Part shown: piece by piece, positions 6,937 through 14,483 of the stretch
Layout: every line of letters starts with the position of its first letter
Numbering within the stretch: the stretch's first letter is position 1
NCBI GenBank assembly: GCA_035504095.1
Contig: DATJSN010000086.1
Coordinates: 1-39,162, forward strand
Direction of reading: 5' to 3'
Length of the DNA stretch: 39,162 nt
Source: DATJSN01 sp035504095
Lineage (GTDB): Bacteria > Planctomycetota > Phycisphaerae > WQYP01
Translations under genes and position numbers: made by a program
Notes under the pieces: generated by a model
Told to the model about the DNA's origin: nothing
What the model saw: the letters and a program-made list of their open reading frames with translations, nothing else
The model's database searches: none

Positions 6937-9900
6937 TTACGAACAACCCAGCGAACTGCCGCAATTGAGGCACTTGTAGCACGAGCCGTTGCGAACGGTC
7001 AGACTGCCGCAGGTGCAGACAGGGGCGTCGCCCATGAGTGTGGCCATCTGCTGGGAAAGCACTTCGAGAGAGGGCAAAGCCCCATCAGCTTTGAGGCGGA
7101 CATCCACGGCGGTGTGTTCGACAACAACCGTTGCGACCGGTGTTGTGGTCTGGGGCTTACTGCTTGCGCCATTGCCATTTGAATTCCCATTGCCCTGATG
7201 GGCACCCGGCACTTCGCCGGCGGCCATATCTTCCAAACCATGCACGGGGTGGCCCACTTTTTCCTGTTGAGAATGGCCGTTGCCGTTACCGTTTCGATTT
7301 CCGTTACCATTGCCATTTCCGTTGCCGTGTCCATTGTTTTGGTCTATATGCGCCGGCTCAGCGAGGCGATTGCGCCGCGGGGCATTGGCGGCGTGATAGC
7401 CGGGAATAAATCTCATCGCTATCCAGCGCACAAGGTAATCCATCATGCTCTTGGCAAATGGAATATCCGGATTGGCGGTGATGCCGGAGGGCTCGAAACG
7501 CATGTGCTCGAACTTGCGAACGATGGCCTCCATGGGCACGCCATATTGGAGATTCAGAGAAATCAACGTGGCAATGGCGTCCATCAAACCGCCAACGGTG
7601 CTGCCCTGTTTGGCCATGGTGATAAATACTTCGCCGGGATTGCCATCATCAAAAAGCCCGCAGGTGATGTAGCCTTCGTGGCCGGCAATATCGAATTTAT
7701 GGGTGATGCTGGCGCGGGTGTCGGGCAGACGGCGACGCAACGGCCGTTCAACCACCTTTTCGACGATGCGTTCGACCGCGGGACCGCCAACGTGCAATTT
7801 TCCGGCGGGAACTGTTTTGTCACCCAGGAGCGCGGGGCTGGGATCTCCGCAAACGGTGCAGGCGGCGGCAGATTCGACTTTCAGGGCTTCGATATCGGCG
7901 TCTTCCGCGGCATCGTCATCGGACGTGGTATTGAGCGGCTGGCTGAGTTTGGATCCGTCACGATATAAAGCCACGGCTTTGAGTCCAAGCTTCCAGCTTT
8001 CACGGTATGCTTCCTCAATGTCGCCTACGCCGACTTCATTGGGCAAATTGATGGTCTTACTGATTGCCCCGCTGATAAACGGCTGGGCAGCGGCCATCAT
8101 GTGGATATGCCCCATGTGGTGAATAAATCGTTTGCCTTTGCGTCCGCATTTGTTAGCACAATCGAACACGGGCAAATGTTCCGGCGCCAAGTGCGGTGCG
8201 CCTTCCACGGTCTGTGAACCGCAGATTTCGTCGTTGGCCTCCCGAATCTGACGAGCGGTAAAGCCCAGAGCCCGCAGGAGATTAAATGATGGATTTTGCC
8301 ATTGTTCTTTGGCAAAACCCAGCCGCGTCATAAGCGCTTCCCCCAGAGAATAGGGAGAAAAGGCGAAGGCCAGCTCGAAAACTGTTGGCAGGCATGCCTC
8401 AATTTTAGCCAGTTCTTCATCCTTGAAGCCCTTCGCCTTTAACGTTTCATAATTGATGTGCGGCGCAGCCTTGAGCGAGAGTGTACCAAGCACATAAGTA
8501 ATGATGTCCTTGATTTGTGCCGCCGAATATCCCAATTTTTTCAACGCCGGTTCGATGGATTGATTGGCAATCTTAAAATATCCGCCGCCGGCAAGTTTCT
8601 TGAACTTGACCAGGGCAAAATCCGGTTCGACGCCTGTGGTGTCGCAATCCATGAGCAGACCAATGGTTCCGGTTGGCGCGATGACCGTCGTCTGGGCGTT
8701 GCGATAGCCGTATTGTTTACCGAGATTGAGCGCCCGATCCCAAGCTTCGCGCGCCGCGGCAAGCAACGAGAGCGACGCGGTGGGATCGTCAGAGGAGAAT
8801 TTGCCGGGGTTGATAGCGACGGGTTTAGTCGCCAGGCTTTCAAAACGGCCAGAGGCATAAGCAGCAGCGCGATGGTTGCGCATCACGCGGAGCATGTCCG
8901 CCCGGTTGCGGTGATAGCCAGGGAACGGCCCAAGCTCGCGGGCCATTTCGGCGGAAGTGGCATAACTTTCCGCGGTCATCAGCGCGGTTACCGCGCCGCA
9001 GATGGCCCGGGCTTTATCGCTGTCATAGGGAATGCCGGCCACCATAAGCATCGTACCGATGTTGGCATAACCCAGACCCAATGTACGGTATTCGTGACTG
9101 AGGCGGGCAATTTCGCGGCTGGGATAAGACGCCATCAGCACGGAAATTTCCAGCACGATGGTCCAGAGCCGGCAGGCATGACGAAAACCTTCGATGTCGA
9201 ACTTACTGGTTTGAGCATCGAAAAACTTGATCAGGTTGATGGAGGCCAGATTGCACGCCGTATTGTCCAGGAACATGTACTCGCTGCATGGATTGCTGGC
9301 GTTGATTCGGCCGCTAGCCGGGCAAGTATGCCATTGGTTGATGGTATCGTCATATTGAACGCCGGGGTCGGCGCAGCGCCAGGCGGCGTAAGCAATCTGT
9401 TCCCAAAGCGCCCTGGCCTTGAGGGTTTTGTGGACTTTGCCGCCTACACGGCGGATGAGGTTCCAGTCGCCATCAGCTTCAACAGCCTGAAGGAAGCTGT
9501 CGGGCATGCGGACGGAATTATTGGAGTTTTGCCCGGAGACGGTGGCATAAGCTTCACCGTTGAAATCGTAATCGAGCTTGAGGTTGAGTTTTTCCGCGGC
9601 CTGGCGCTGGGCGGGAGACAGTTGTTTCATGCCTTCGACCATAGCGGCGACTTTGAGTTCTTCACGAGCTTTCCAATTGATGAATTCCTCAACATCAGGA
9701 TGATCCAAATCGAGGCAAACCATTTTGGCAGCACGGCGGGTAGTGCCGCCGGATTTGATGGCTCCAGCAGCCCGATCGCCTATGCGAAGGAAGCTCATCA
9801 AGCCTGATGATTTGCCGCCACCGGAAAGGGATTCATCTTCTCCACGCAAGCGTGAAAAATTGGTGCCGGTTCCTGAGCCGTATTTGAAGAGCCGGGCCTC

Positions 9901-10512
9901 GCGAACCCAAAGGTCCATGATGCCGCCTTCATTGACCAGATCGTCATCAATACTCTGGATAAAGCAGGCGTGAGGTTGTGGGTGCGTGTAGGCGTCTTTA
10001 GCCTGCTCAAGCTGATTCGTCCTGGGATTCACGTACCAGTGACCCTGTGACGGACCGGTCATGCCATAGGCGTAATTGAGCCCGGTATTGAACCACTGGG
10101 GAGAATTCGGCGCCGCCATTTGATTGAGCAGCATGTGCGCCAGCTCATCGTAAAACGCCTGGGCATCTTCGGAACTATCGAAATAGCCGTATTCGCTGCC
10201 CCAGTGCATCCAGCAACCCGCCAAACGGTTAACGACCTGCTTGATCGAGCGTTCGGGACCGGTTTTCGGCTTACCCTTATCATCCAGCACAGGTTTACCA
10301 GTGGCATCGGTCAAAGGTACGCCGGCCTTGCGGAAGTACTTGCTTACCATGATATCCGTGGCCAATTGCGACCAAGAGGCGGGGACTTCGGCATCTTTCA
10401 TTTCAAAGACAACCGAACCATCCACGTTGGTGATACGGCTAGTGCGCGTGGCATAATCAACCGTGGAATACACATCCACGGCTGCTTTGGTAAACCTACG
10501 AGAGACTTTCAT
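6937..10512 (-). CDS. nrdJ: Vitamin B12-dependent (class II) ribonucleotide reductase
   Basis: 1191 residues. This enzyme reduces ribonucleotides to deoxyribonucleotides using adenosylcobalamin as radical source. Family motifs seen in order include S-P-Q-W-F-N-T-G-L, F-K-Y-G-S-G-T-G-T-N-F-S, N-P-C-S-E-Y-M-F-L-D-N-T-A-C-N-L-A-S (active-site Cys/Glu), I-A-P-T-G-T-I-G-L-L-M-D-C-D-T-T-G-V-E-P-D, and a C-terminal cysteine cluster (C-T-C-G ... C-Y-K-C-L-N-C-G ... G-C-S) expected to bind zinc or relay electrons. Between the catalytic part and the tail is a long Gly-Asn low-complexity linker (7276-7336). I chose the ATG at 10512 because aggag lies about 8 bases upstream; a GTG at 10578 would add 22 residues that begin inside a hairpin. 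dcd lies upstream on the same strand, 128 bp away, so dNTP supply genes are neighbours. No nrdAB or nrdD is in the window. Confidence 0.95.
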   Translation of the reverse strand: MKVSRRFTKAAVDVYSTVDYATRTSRITNVDGSVVFEMKDAEVPASWSQLATDIMVSKYFRKAGVPLTDATGKPVLDDKGKPKTGPERSIKQVVNRLAGCWMHWGSEYGYFDSSEDAQAFYDELAHMLLNQMAAPNSPQWFNTGLNYAYGMTGPSQGHWYVNPRTNQLEQAKDAYTHPQPHACFIQSIDDDLVNEGGIMDLWVREARLFKYGSGTGTNFSRLRGEDESLSGGGKSSGLMSFLRIGDRAAGAIKSGGTTRRAAKMVCLDLDHPDVEEFINWKAREELKVAAMVEGMKQLSPAQRQAAEKLNLKLDYDFNGEAYATVSGQNSNNSVRMPDSFLQAVEADGDWNLIRRVGGKVHKTLKARALWEQIAYAAWRCADPGVQYDDTINQWHTCPASGRINASNPCSEYMFLDNTACNLASINLIKFFDAQTSKFDIEGFRHACRLWTIVLEISVLMASYPSREIARLSHEYRTLGLGYANIGTMLMVAGIPYDSDKARAICGAVTALMTAESYATSAEMARELGPFPGYHRNRADMLRVMRNHRAAAYASGRFESLATKPVAINPGKFSSDDPTASLSLLAAAREAWDRALNLGKQYGYRNAQTTVIAPTGTIGLLMDCDTTGVEPDFALVKFKKLAGGGYFKIANQSIEPALKKLGYSAAQIKDIITYVLGTLSLKAAPHINYETLKAKGFKDEELAKIEACLPTVFELAFAFSPYSLGEALMTRLGFAKEQWQNPSFNLLRALGFTARQIREANDEICGSQTVEGAPHLAPEHLPVFDCANKCGRKGKRFIHHMGHIHMMAAAQPFISGAISKTINLPNEVGVGDIEEAYRESWKLGLKAVALYRDGSKLSQPLNTTSDDDAAEDADIEALKVESAAACTVCGDPSPALLGDKTVPAGKLHVGGPAVERIVEKVVERPLRRRLPDTRASITHKFDIAGHEGYITCGLFDDGNPGEVFITMAKQGSTVGGLMDAIATLISLNLQYGVPMEAIVRKFEHMRFEPSGITANPDIPFAKSMMDYLVRWIAMRFIPGYHAANAPRRNRLAEPAHIDQNNGHGNGNGNGNGNRNGNGNGHSQQEKVGHPVHGLEDMAAGEVPGAHQGNGNSNGNGASSKPQTTTPVATVVVEHTAVDVRLKADGALPSLEVLSQQMATLMGDAPVCTCGSLTVRNGSCYKCLNCGSSLGCS
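7276..7336 (-). repeat. Hexanucleotide-like repeat encoding the Gly-Asn linker of NrdJ
   Basis: Degenerate tandem six-base units (of the type ccgttg, ccgttt, ccattg on the plus strand) encode alternating Gly and Asn residues on the minus strand. A shorter Gly-Asn run follows closer to the C terminus. Such a tract can change length by slippage while staying in frame. Confidence 0.7.
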
Positions 10513-10543
10513 GACCTGACTCCTGCTTCCATGCACAAACAAA

Positions 10544-10574
10544 CCGGCGACGTCCCTTCCTGGGGCGTCACCGG
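10544..10574 (-). promoter_or_regulatory. Hairpin in the nrdJ leader
   Basis: On the minus strand, ccggtgacg and cgtcgccgg form a 9-bp stem with one G-U pair around a 13-base loop, ending about 30 bases before the nrdJ ATG. It is far too short for a cobalamin riboswitch. It could act in attenuation or mRNA stability, or be fortuitous. Confidence 0.35.
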
Positions 10575-10640
10575 CCACTCTTCAATAGCCGCGCATCCGT
10601 GATTCGCGGCGTTGGTGGCGGTTCGGTTGCCGGGCAACCG

Positions 10641-11195
10641 TTAGTCCACCCGGGGCAAGGTTAACCCCGGCTGATCCTGATATTTGCCTCGTTTATCCGC
10701 ATAACTGATACGACACACTCTTTCACCCCGCAGGAAAATGATCTGGGCGATGCCCTCGTTAGCGTAAATCTTCGCGGGCAAAGGCGTGGTGTTAGAAATC
10801 TCAATGGTGATGCGCCCCTTCCATTCCGGTTCCAGCGGCGTGACATTAACGATAATCCCGCATCGGGCATAGGTGCTTTTGCCGACGCATATCGCCAGAA
10901 CGTCGCGTGGTATTTCGAAATACTCAATGGTCTCACAAAGCGCGAAACTATTCGGAGGAATCAGCACATATCCATGACGCCCCGCATCAACATCCACAAA
11001 ACTGCGGGGAGAAAAATTTTTGGGATCGACAACTTCGGAATTAACGTTAGTGAAAATTTTGAACTTCGAACTAACGCGCACGTCGTAACCGTAGCTGGAA
11101 ACTCCGTAGCTGACCGAACCCGGACGCTTGACCGACTGTTCGAAAGGTTCAATTTTTACCAATTCTTCAATTTGCGAATCGGCGAGAATACCCAT
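10641..11195 (-). CDS. dcd: dCTP deaminase
   Basis: 184 residues from the ATG at 11195. The open frame runs on to 11408, but the extra 71 residues do not resemble the family, whose members are about 185-190 residues. Motifs are I-E-P-F-E, V-S-Y-G-V-S-S-Y-G-Y-D-V-R, K-I-F-T-N-V-N-S-E-V-V-D-P-K-N-F, G-K-S-T-Y-A-R-C-G-I-I-V-N-V-T-P and W-K-G-R-I-T-I-E-I-S-N-T-T-P; Glu132 in the last is the expected catalytic residue. The enzyme converts dCTP to dUTP, the precursor route to dTMP, and acts as a trimer in known members. It stands directly upstream of nrdJ on the same strand, which fits a shared role in dNTP supply. The ribosome binding site is weak (gcagg). Confidence 0.93.
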   Translation of the reverse strand: MGILADSQIEELVKIEPFEQSVKRPGSVSYGVSSYGYDVRVSSKFKIFTNVNSEVVDPKNFSPRSFVDVDAGRHGYVLIPPNSFALCETIEYFEIPRDVLAICVGKSTYARCGIIVNVTPLEPEWKGRITIEISNTTPLPAKIYANEGIAQIIFLRGERVCRISYADKRGKYQDQPGLTLPRVD

Positions 11196-11433
11196 AAGGC
11201 TTGCCTGCCATACTATGTGTTCGGTAATTGTTAATGCTTTTGTCCGGCTCGGCTGAAGATCCACGAAATGCGATCTATTTACGTCAGAACCAGCAACCAC
11301 AACCGTCGGCCCTCTCGATAAACCAGAATTCAAGTACCTTCTTTCGCATGTTAAGGTTTCGATAAGACCAAACATCGAGTACTCTAACGCTATATCTTGT
11401 GGTGTCAACGATTTTCTTTACTAAATCTTGACG

Positions 11434-11461
11434 AACAGGTTCTACACAATCGTAACCTGTT
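11434..11461. promoter_or_regulatory. Perfect 8-bp inverted repeat, possible operator
   Basis: aacaggtt and aacctgtt are separated by 12 bases. The half-site-like string gacgaac recurs at 11519-11525, followed by ctgt. The spacing suits a dimeric DNA-binding protein. The regulator is unknown. Confidence 0.35.
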
Positions 11462-11526
11462 TTCTCCACGAGACTTGTGGTCAAAAAAAATTTTACCACA
11501 ATCTGTTGTGTTTGTTAAGACGAACC

Positions 11527-11535
11527 TGTGGATAA
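11527..11535 (-). promoter_or_regulatory. DnaA-box-like 9-mer
   Basis: tgtggataa is the exact complement of the consensus DnaA box ttatccaca. It is the only perfect copy I see here, so it may be a DnaA regulatory site or chance rather than an origin. Confidence 0.3.
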
Positions 11536-11620
11536 CTTCCAAATGAGGTAAAATGGATCTAAAGCGGTCTTTAACCGACCGATATTTTGAACATAACCTA
11601 TTGTAAAATAATGGTTTAAA

Positions 11621-12766
11621 GTGAAAACACGTCGACGTGACCAACTGACGATAGCACACGATATATCAAGAAAACATTTGAATTACAGATTAATCAAGTG
11701 GTTTAAGGTTCATCAGCGCGATTTACCCTGGCGGAAAACACATGATCCGTATGCAATTTGGCTTTCAGAAATGATGCTGCAGCAGACCCAAGTGGTTACG
11801 GTAATTCCTTATTATCAGCGATTTCTGAAACACTTTGCCTCCATTGATAAACTTGCGGAGGCGCCGCTCGAAGAAGTACTTAAGCTTTGGGCGGGATTGG
11901 GTTATTACCGGCGTGCCAAACACCTGCATCAGGCAGCGAAAATAATTCGGCAACAATTCGGCGACGCTTTTCCGTCAACAGTTGAAGAGCTGGGCAAACT
12001 GCCGGGCATCGGACGCTATACCGCCGGAGCCGTGGCCAGTATTGCGTTTGATCGGCAAGCTGCTGTTCTGGACGGCAACGTGATGCGTGTGCTTACACGC
12101 CTGGGTGCGATCCGTGGGAACATTGCTTTGCCGGCGGCGCGCGAAGCGCTTTGGACCCTGGCCGAAAGGCTGGTTCCCCGGCGCGGAGCAGGAGTTTGGA
12201 ATCAGGCGCTTATGGAACTGGGCGCCACGGTGTGTTTGCCGAAAAATCCGCGTTGTGACGCATGTCCGGTTCGCAACCTCTGCCGGGCTCGTGCTTTAGG
12301 GCTGGAGGAAAAATTGCCGGTTAAGCACGCAGAGAGAAAAATTCCTACCGTGCATTTAGCCGCGGTGGTTATTGATTCGCCGCGCGGTTTTCTGTTGGCT
12401 AAACGCGGCGCAGGCGGTTTGTGGGAGCATTTGTGGGAGTTTCCGACGTTTTCGATTAAGTCCGGGAGCAACGGCGAAGATTCCGCAGTAGCGCGGTTGA
12501 GGAAATTGCTGGGGCCAAGAGCAGTTCCGCAGCGCGTGCCCGGCAAACTGGTCCATCGATTAACGCATCGCGTGCTGTATTACAGCCTGTTTTATTCTCG
12601 CGTGAACAAGCGTATTTCCGCGGCGCGATTTTCAAAACTTTGCGCGTCAGATGGTAGAAATTACGAAGCTTTTCGCTGGATAAAAAATCTGGATCATCTG
12701 CCGGTGGCAAAAATCACCCGCCGCATCGCAGAGGCAGCAAAAATAATCGCACCAGCTTCAGACTGA
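11621..12766 (+). CDS. mutY: A/G-specific adenine DNA glycosylase
   Basis: 381 residues. MutY removes adenine mispaired with 8-oxoguanine in base excision repair. Motifs: L-P-W-R-K-T, W-L-S-E-M-M-L-Q-Q-T-Q-V (catalytic Glu50), the helix-hairpin-helix L-P-G-I-G-R-Y-T-A-G-A-V-A-S-I-A-F, and V-L-D-G-N-V-M-R-V (catalytic Asp151). The 4Fe-4S loop C-x6-C-x2-C-x5-C lies at about 206-222. The last 140 residues form the NUDIX-like 8-oxoG recognition domain. The GTG at 11621 is the best available start, with no clear Shine-Dalgarno; the first 20 residues are poorly conserved in the family, so the true start could be later. It diverges from dcd. Confidence 0.93.
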   Translation: MKTRRRDQLTIAHDISRKHLNYRLIKWFKVHQRDLPWRKTHDPYAIWLSEMMLQQTQVVTVIPYYQRFLKHFASIDKLAEAPLEEVLKLWAGLGYYRRAKHLHQAAKIIRQQFGDAFPSTVEELGKLPGIGRYTAGAVASIAFDRQAAVLDGNVMRVLTRLGAIRGNIALPAAREALWTLAERLVPRRGAGVWNQALMELGATVCLPKNPRCDACPVRNLCRARALGLEEKLPVKHAERKIPTVHLAAVVIDSPRGFLLAKRGAGGLWEHLWEFPTFSIKSGSNGEDSAVARLRKLLGPRAVPQRVPGKLVHRLTHRVLYYSLFYSRVNKRISAARFSKLCASDGRNYEAFRWIKNLDHLPVAKITRRIAEAAKIIAPASD

Positions 12767-12815
12767 TTTATGAAAGGCTTGTTCCGCATAGACTTGAGCG
12801 TGGAGAGAAGCCGCC

Positions 12816-12836
12816 CCCATGGCGGCGAGCCATGGG
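12816..12836. repeat. 8-bp palindrome downstream of mutY
   Basis: Arms cccatggc and gccatggg enclose ggcga. The core string cccatggcggcg also occurs at 27532-27543 in the rpsF leader. It lacks a T-run. It is probably another dispersed palindromic repeat and lies at the left edge of the AT-rich accessory stretch. Confidence 0.5.
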
Positions 12837-12958
12837 TTGGCCAGACGGTGCGGAGGTTGGGTCTGGAACATACAATTTCGTTCTGAAGGACGACCTCCAG
12901 AGGTTAAGAATAAGAATACTAGCTGCGTCCCTCAACCTGAACAACAGTAATCTGGCTT

Positions 12959-13714
12959 ATGCATAATGCGGTGGTTAGATACTTGGACAGTTATATGGAA
13001 AATAATGATTCTAAAGAAGACGCATTTCAATCTCGATGTATTGGCAATGAACCCCATCATTCAACTGGATGGTCAACTAAATCGAACTCATCAAACCTAG
13101 GGTTGCTTTTCATATTGCTTTTGGTCATATCATATTTTGGATACTCAATTTTTTTGAATGTGTTTACACCACCCAGTGTACATCCTTCACCAAATGGATT
13201 GGTGGGCGTTTGTATAATTGCTGGTGCATTTGGCGCTCTAATCATGATGGCCGCATTGGCAAAAGGGGTAACTGCCCCTTTACCGCAGACCTCGTCGAAC
13301 TTAACTGTTGGAAAATTAACAAGAACATTCAAGCTCATATTTTTGCCCCCACAGATAGTATTTATGCCAGCATATGCATGCGATGCATATATGTCATTGG
13401 GAGGTCGTGATATATTTGGTTTTATATGCGACGTTGTATTTCTTACAATAACCACCTTTCTGTGCCTGCAAACCGCATGCGGAACAAAAAAGAAGATGTT
13501 AATAATATTAATGGGTTTATCTATAGTTATGTTGTTGTTCTGTTTGTCAGAGTTCTTCTTTGCGAAACAGAATCTAAATGCACTTCCTACACCTGATTCA
13601 AAGGCATATATTGTTTTAGCATATATTCAAATTGCAATGTTTATTTGTGCATTTATCAGCTTATCTCTCCGTTATTGGGAGATTCGCAACGGACTGCAAC
13701 AAAGCGTTCCGTGA
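12959..13714 (+). CDS. Orphan multi-pass membrane protein, AT-rich
   Basis: 251 residues from the ATG at 12959; a second ATG at 12995 would drop 12 residues. I do not recognise it. A polar N-terminal region of about 45 residues is followed by roughly six hydrophobic segments (near residues 48-70, 80-100, 121-140, 147-165, 178-200 and 218-236), so it is probably an inner-membrane protein. The codon use is AT-rich (many ata, tta and aat codons) and unlike neighbouring genes, which suggests horizontal acquisition. It shows no catalytic motif. It lies between mutY and the parDE module, in what looks like an accessory insert. No strong ribosome binding site is visible. Confidence 0.6.
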   Translation: MHNAVVRYLDSYMENNDSKEDAFQSRCIGNEPHHSTGWSTKSNSSNLGLLFILLLVISYFGYSIFLNVFTPPSVHPSPNGLVGVCIIAGAFGALIMMAALAKGVTAPLPQTSSNLTVGKLTRTFKLIFLPPQIVFMPAYACDAYMSLGGRDIFGFICDVVFLTITTFLCLQTACGTKKKMLIILMGLSIVMLLFCLSEFFFAKQNLNALPTPDSKAYIVLAYIQIAMFICAFISLSLRYWEIRNGLQQSVP

Positions 13715-13760
13715 GAACCTAGATGATTGCGCTATCAGAAAAACACACAAACAATATAGG

Positions 13761-13786
13761 GAAGTGAAACGGGGACGCGGCTAGTG
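13761..13786. repeat. Direct repeat flanking the parDE module (copy near parE)
   Basis: The strings gaaacggggac (13766-13776) and ctagtg (13781-13786) recur in the same order and orientation at 14466-14483 on the other side of the toxin-antitoxin genes. Here they are four bases apart; there, one base apart. Confidence 0.6.
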
Positions 13787-13799
13787 TTGGCGGATTCTG

Positions 13800-14111
13800 T
13801 CAGTCGGTTTCCGAACTTTCTACCTTGATTAATCTTTTGAGTTTTCGGGCGCCGTGGAGCACGCGGACCAGTTCAATGCCGTCGGGAATGATCCTGTAGA
13901 ACAACAAATAGTTACCCACGGGAAAACCTCTTAAACCCGGCGCTAATTTCTCGTACTTAGTACCCATCTGCGGTTTGTTTGCGTACAACTCTAACTTGGC
14001 ATCCATATATCGCAGCAATTGGTCGGCCGCATCGGGATTGTCCCGGGCAATGTAACGCCAAATCTCCCGATAATCCGTTTCCGCCAGGGCCGAGCGATAT
14101 ATCACCGGCAT
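13800..14111 (-). CDS. parE: ParE/RelE-superfamily toxin
   Basis: 103 residues, a normal size for the family. The N-terminal Y-R-S-A-L-A-E-T-D-Y-R-E-I-W-R-Y-I-A-R-D-N-P-D-A-A-D-Q-L region, then L-A-P-G-L-R-G-F-P-V-G-N-Y-L-L-F-Y-R-I and V-L-H-G-A-R-K are the classic ParE layout. ParE toxins poison DNA gyrase, while RelE relatives cleave mRNA on the ribosome; the absence of obvious RelE catalytic residues favours ParE, by inference. Its ATG overlaps the antitoxin stop by one base (tgatg), so translation is coupled and the antitoxin is made first. Confidence 0.88.
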   Translation of the reverse strand: MPVIYRSALAETDYREIWRYIARDNPDAADQLLRYMDAKLELYANKPQMGTKYEKLAPGLRGFPVGNYLLFYRIIPDGIELVRVLHGARKLKRLIKVESSETD

Positions 14112-14374
14112 CAGTTTTTTCCGCCTGCCAGTCGTCGCCGTTCTTCGGCGATGATCGCCTCCGCATTCAATGTGCTGCGCTGGCCGTGCTCCAATTGATC
14201 GAGGCCTTTTTGTACTTCCCGACGGAGATATATTTCATATTCCGGTGCGAATTCTTCCTGTTCTTTGAGCACCTCGAGTGCTTCATTGACAATGTCGCTG
14301 GCATTGGCATATTGGCCCATTTTGACTTTTTCGGCGATGAACCGCTCCAACTCAGGTTTGAGTAAAACGTTCAT
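14111..14374 (-). CDS. parD: ParD-like antitoxin
   Basis: 87 residues from the ATG at 14374; agaggtg sits about 7 bases upstream. A GTG at 14383 would add three residues and overlap the ribosome binding site. The N terminus M-N-V-L-L-K-P-E-L-E-R-F-I is the ribbon-helix-helix beginning typical of ParD/CC2985 antitoxins, followed by G-Q-Y-A-N-A-S-D-I-V-N-E-A-L. The C-terminal half is charged and helical, as expected for the toxin-wrapping part. It should repress its own promoter as a dimer, alone or with ParE. The promoter must lie in the AT-rich 14375-14440 segment. Confidence 0.88.
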   Translation of the reverse strand: MNVLLKPELERFIAEKVKMGQYANASDIVNEALEVLKEQEEFAPEYEIYLRREVQKGLDQLEHGQRSTLNAEAIIAEERRRLAGGKN

Positions 14375-14445
14375 AAAGTTCACCTCTTCTTATGCATAAC
14401 CAGTATAATAATCGCCATTCCTGATAACAATTGAATTGCCAAAGA

Positions 14446-14483
14446 GAAGTGAAACGGAGGAGAGCGAAACGGGGACCCTAGTG
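14446..14483. repeat. Direct repeats flanking the parDE module (copies near gmd)
   Basis: gaagtgaaacgg (14446-14457) matches 13761-13772, and gaaacggggac plus ctagtg (14466-14483) matches 13766-13786. The last six bases overlap the gmd stop codon. The pairing brackets exactly one toxin-antitoxin operon of about 0.7 kb. Confidence 0.6.

Larger units (their letters stand above)
11196..11620. other. AT-rich divergent intergenic region between dcd and mutY
   Basis: This 425-bp stretch is clearly richer in A and T than the genes around it and must carry the start signals of both divergent genes. It holds an inverted repeat at 11434-11461 and a single perfect DnaA-box-like 9-mer at 11527-11535. 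A cggtc/gaccg inverted pair lies near 11570. I see no convincing gene; the open frames here are short. Confidence 0.5.

Noticed and set aside
8458..9807. A 449-codon open frame on the plus strand opposite nrdJ
   Set aside because: It lies wholly antisense to a well-supported gene, has no ribosome binding site or recognisable domain, and is explained by the codon bias of nrdJ. The same holds for the plus-strand frame at 7198-7968.
10513..10640. Cobalamin riboswitch in front of the B12-dependent nrdJ
   Set aside because: The gap to dcd is only 128 bases and lacks the conserved B12-box and core; such riboswitches need about 200 bases.
11527..11535. Replication origin at the dcd-mutY gap
   Set aside because: Only one exact DnaA box is seen and no dnaA or dnaN lies nearby; an origin normally has a cluster of boxes.
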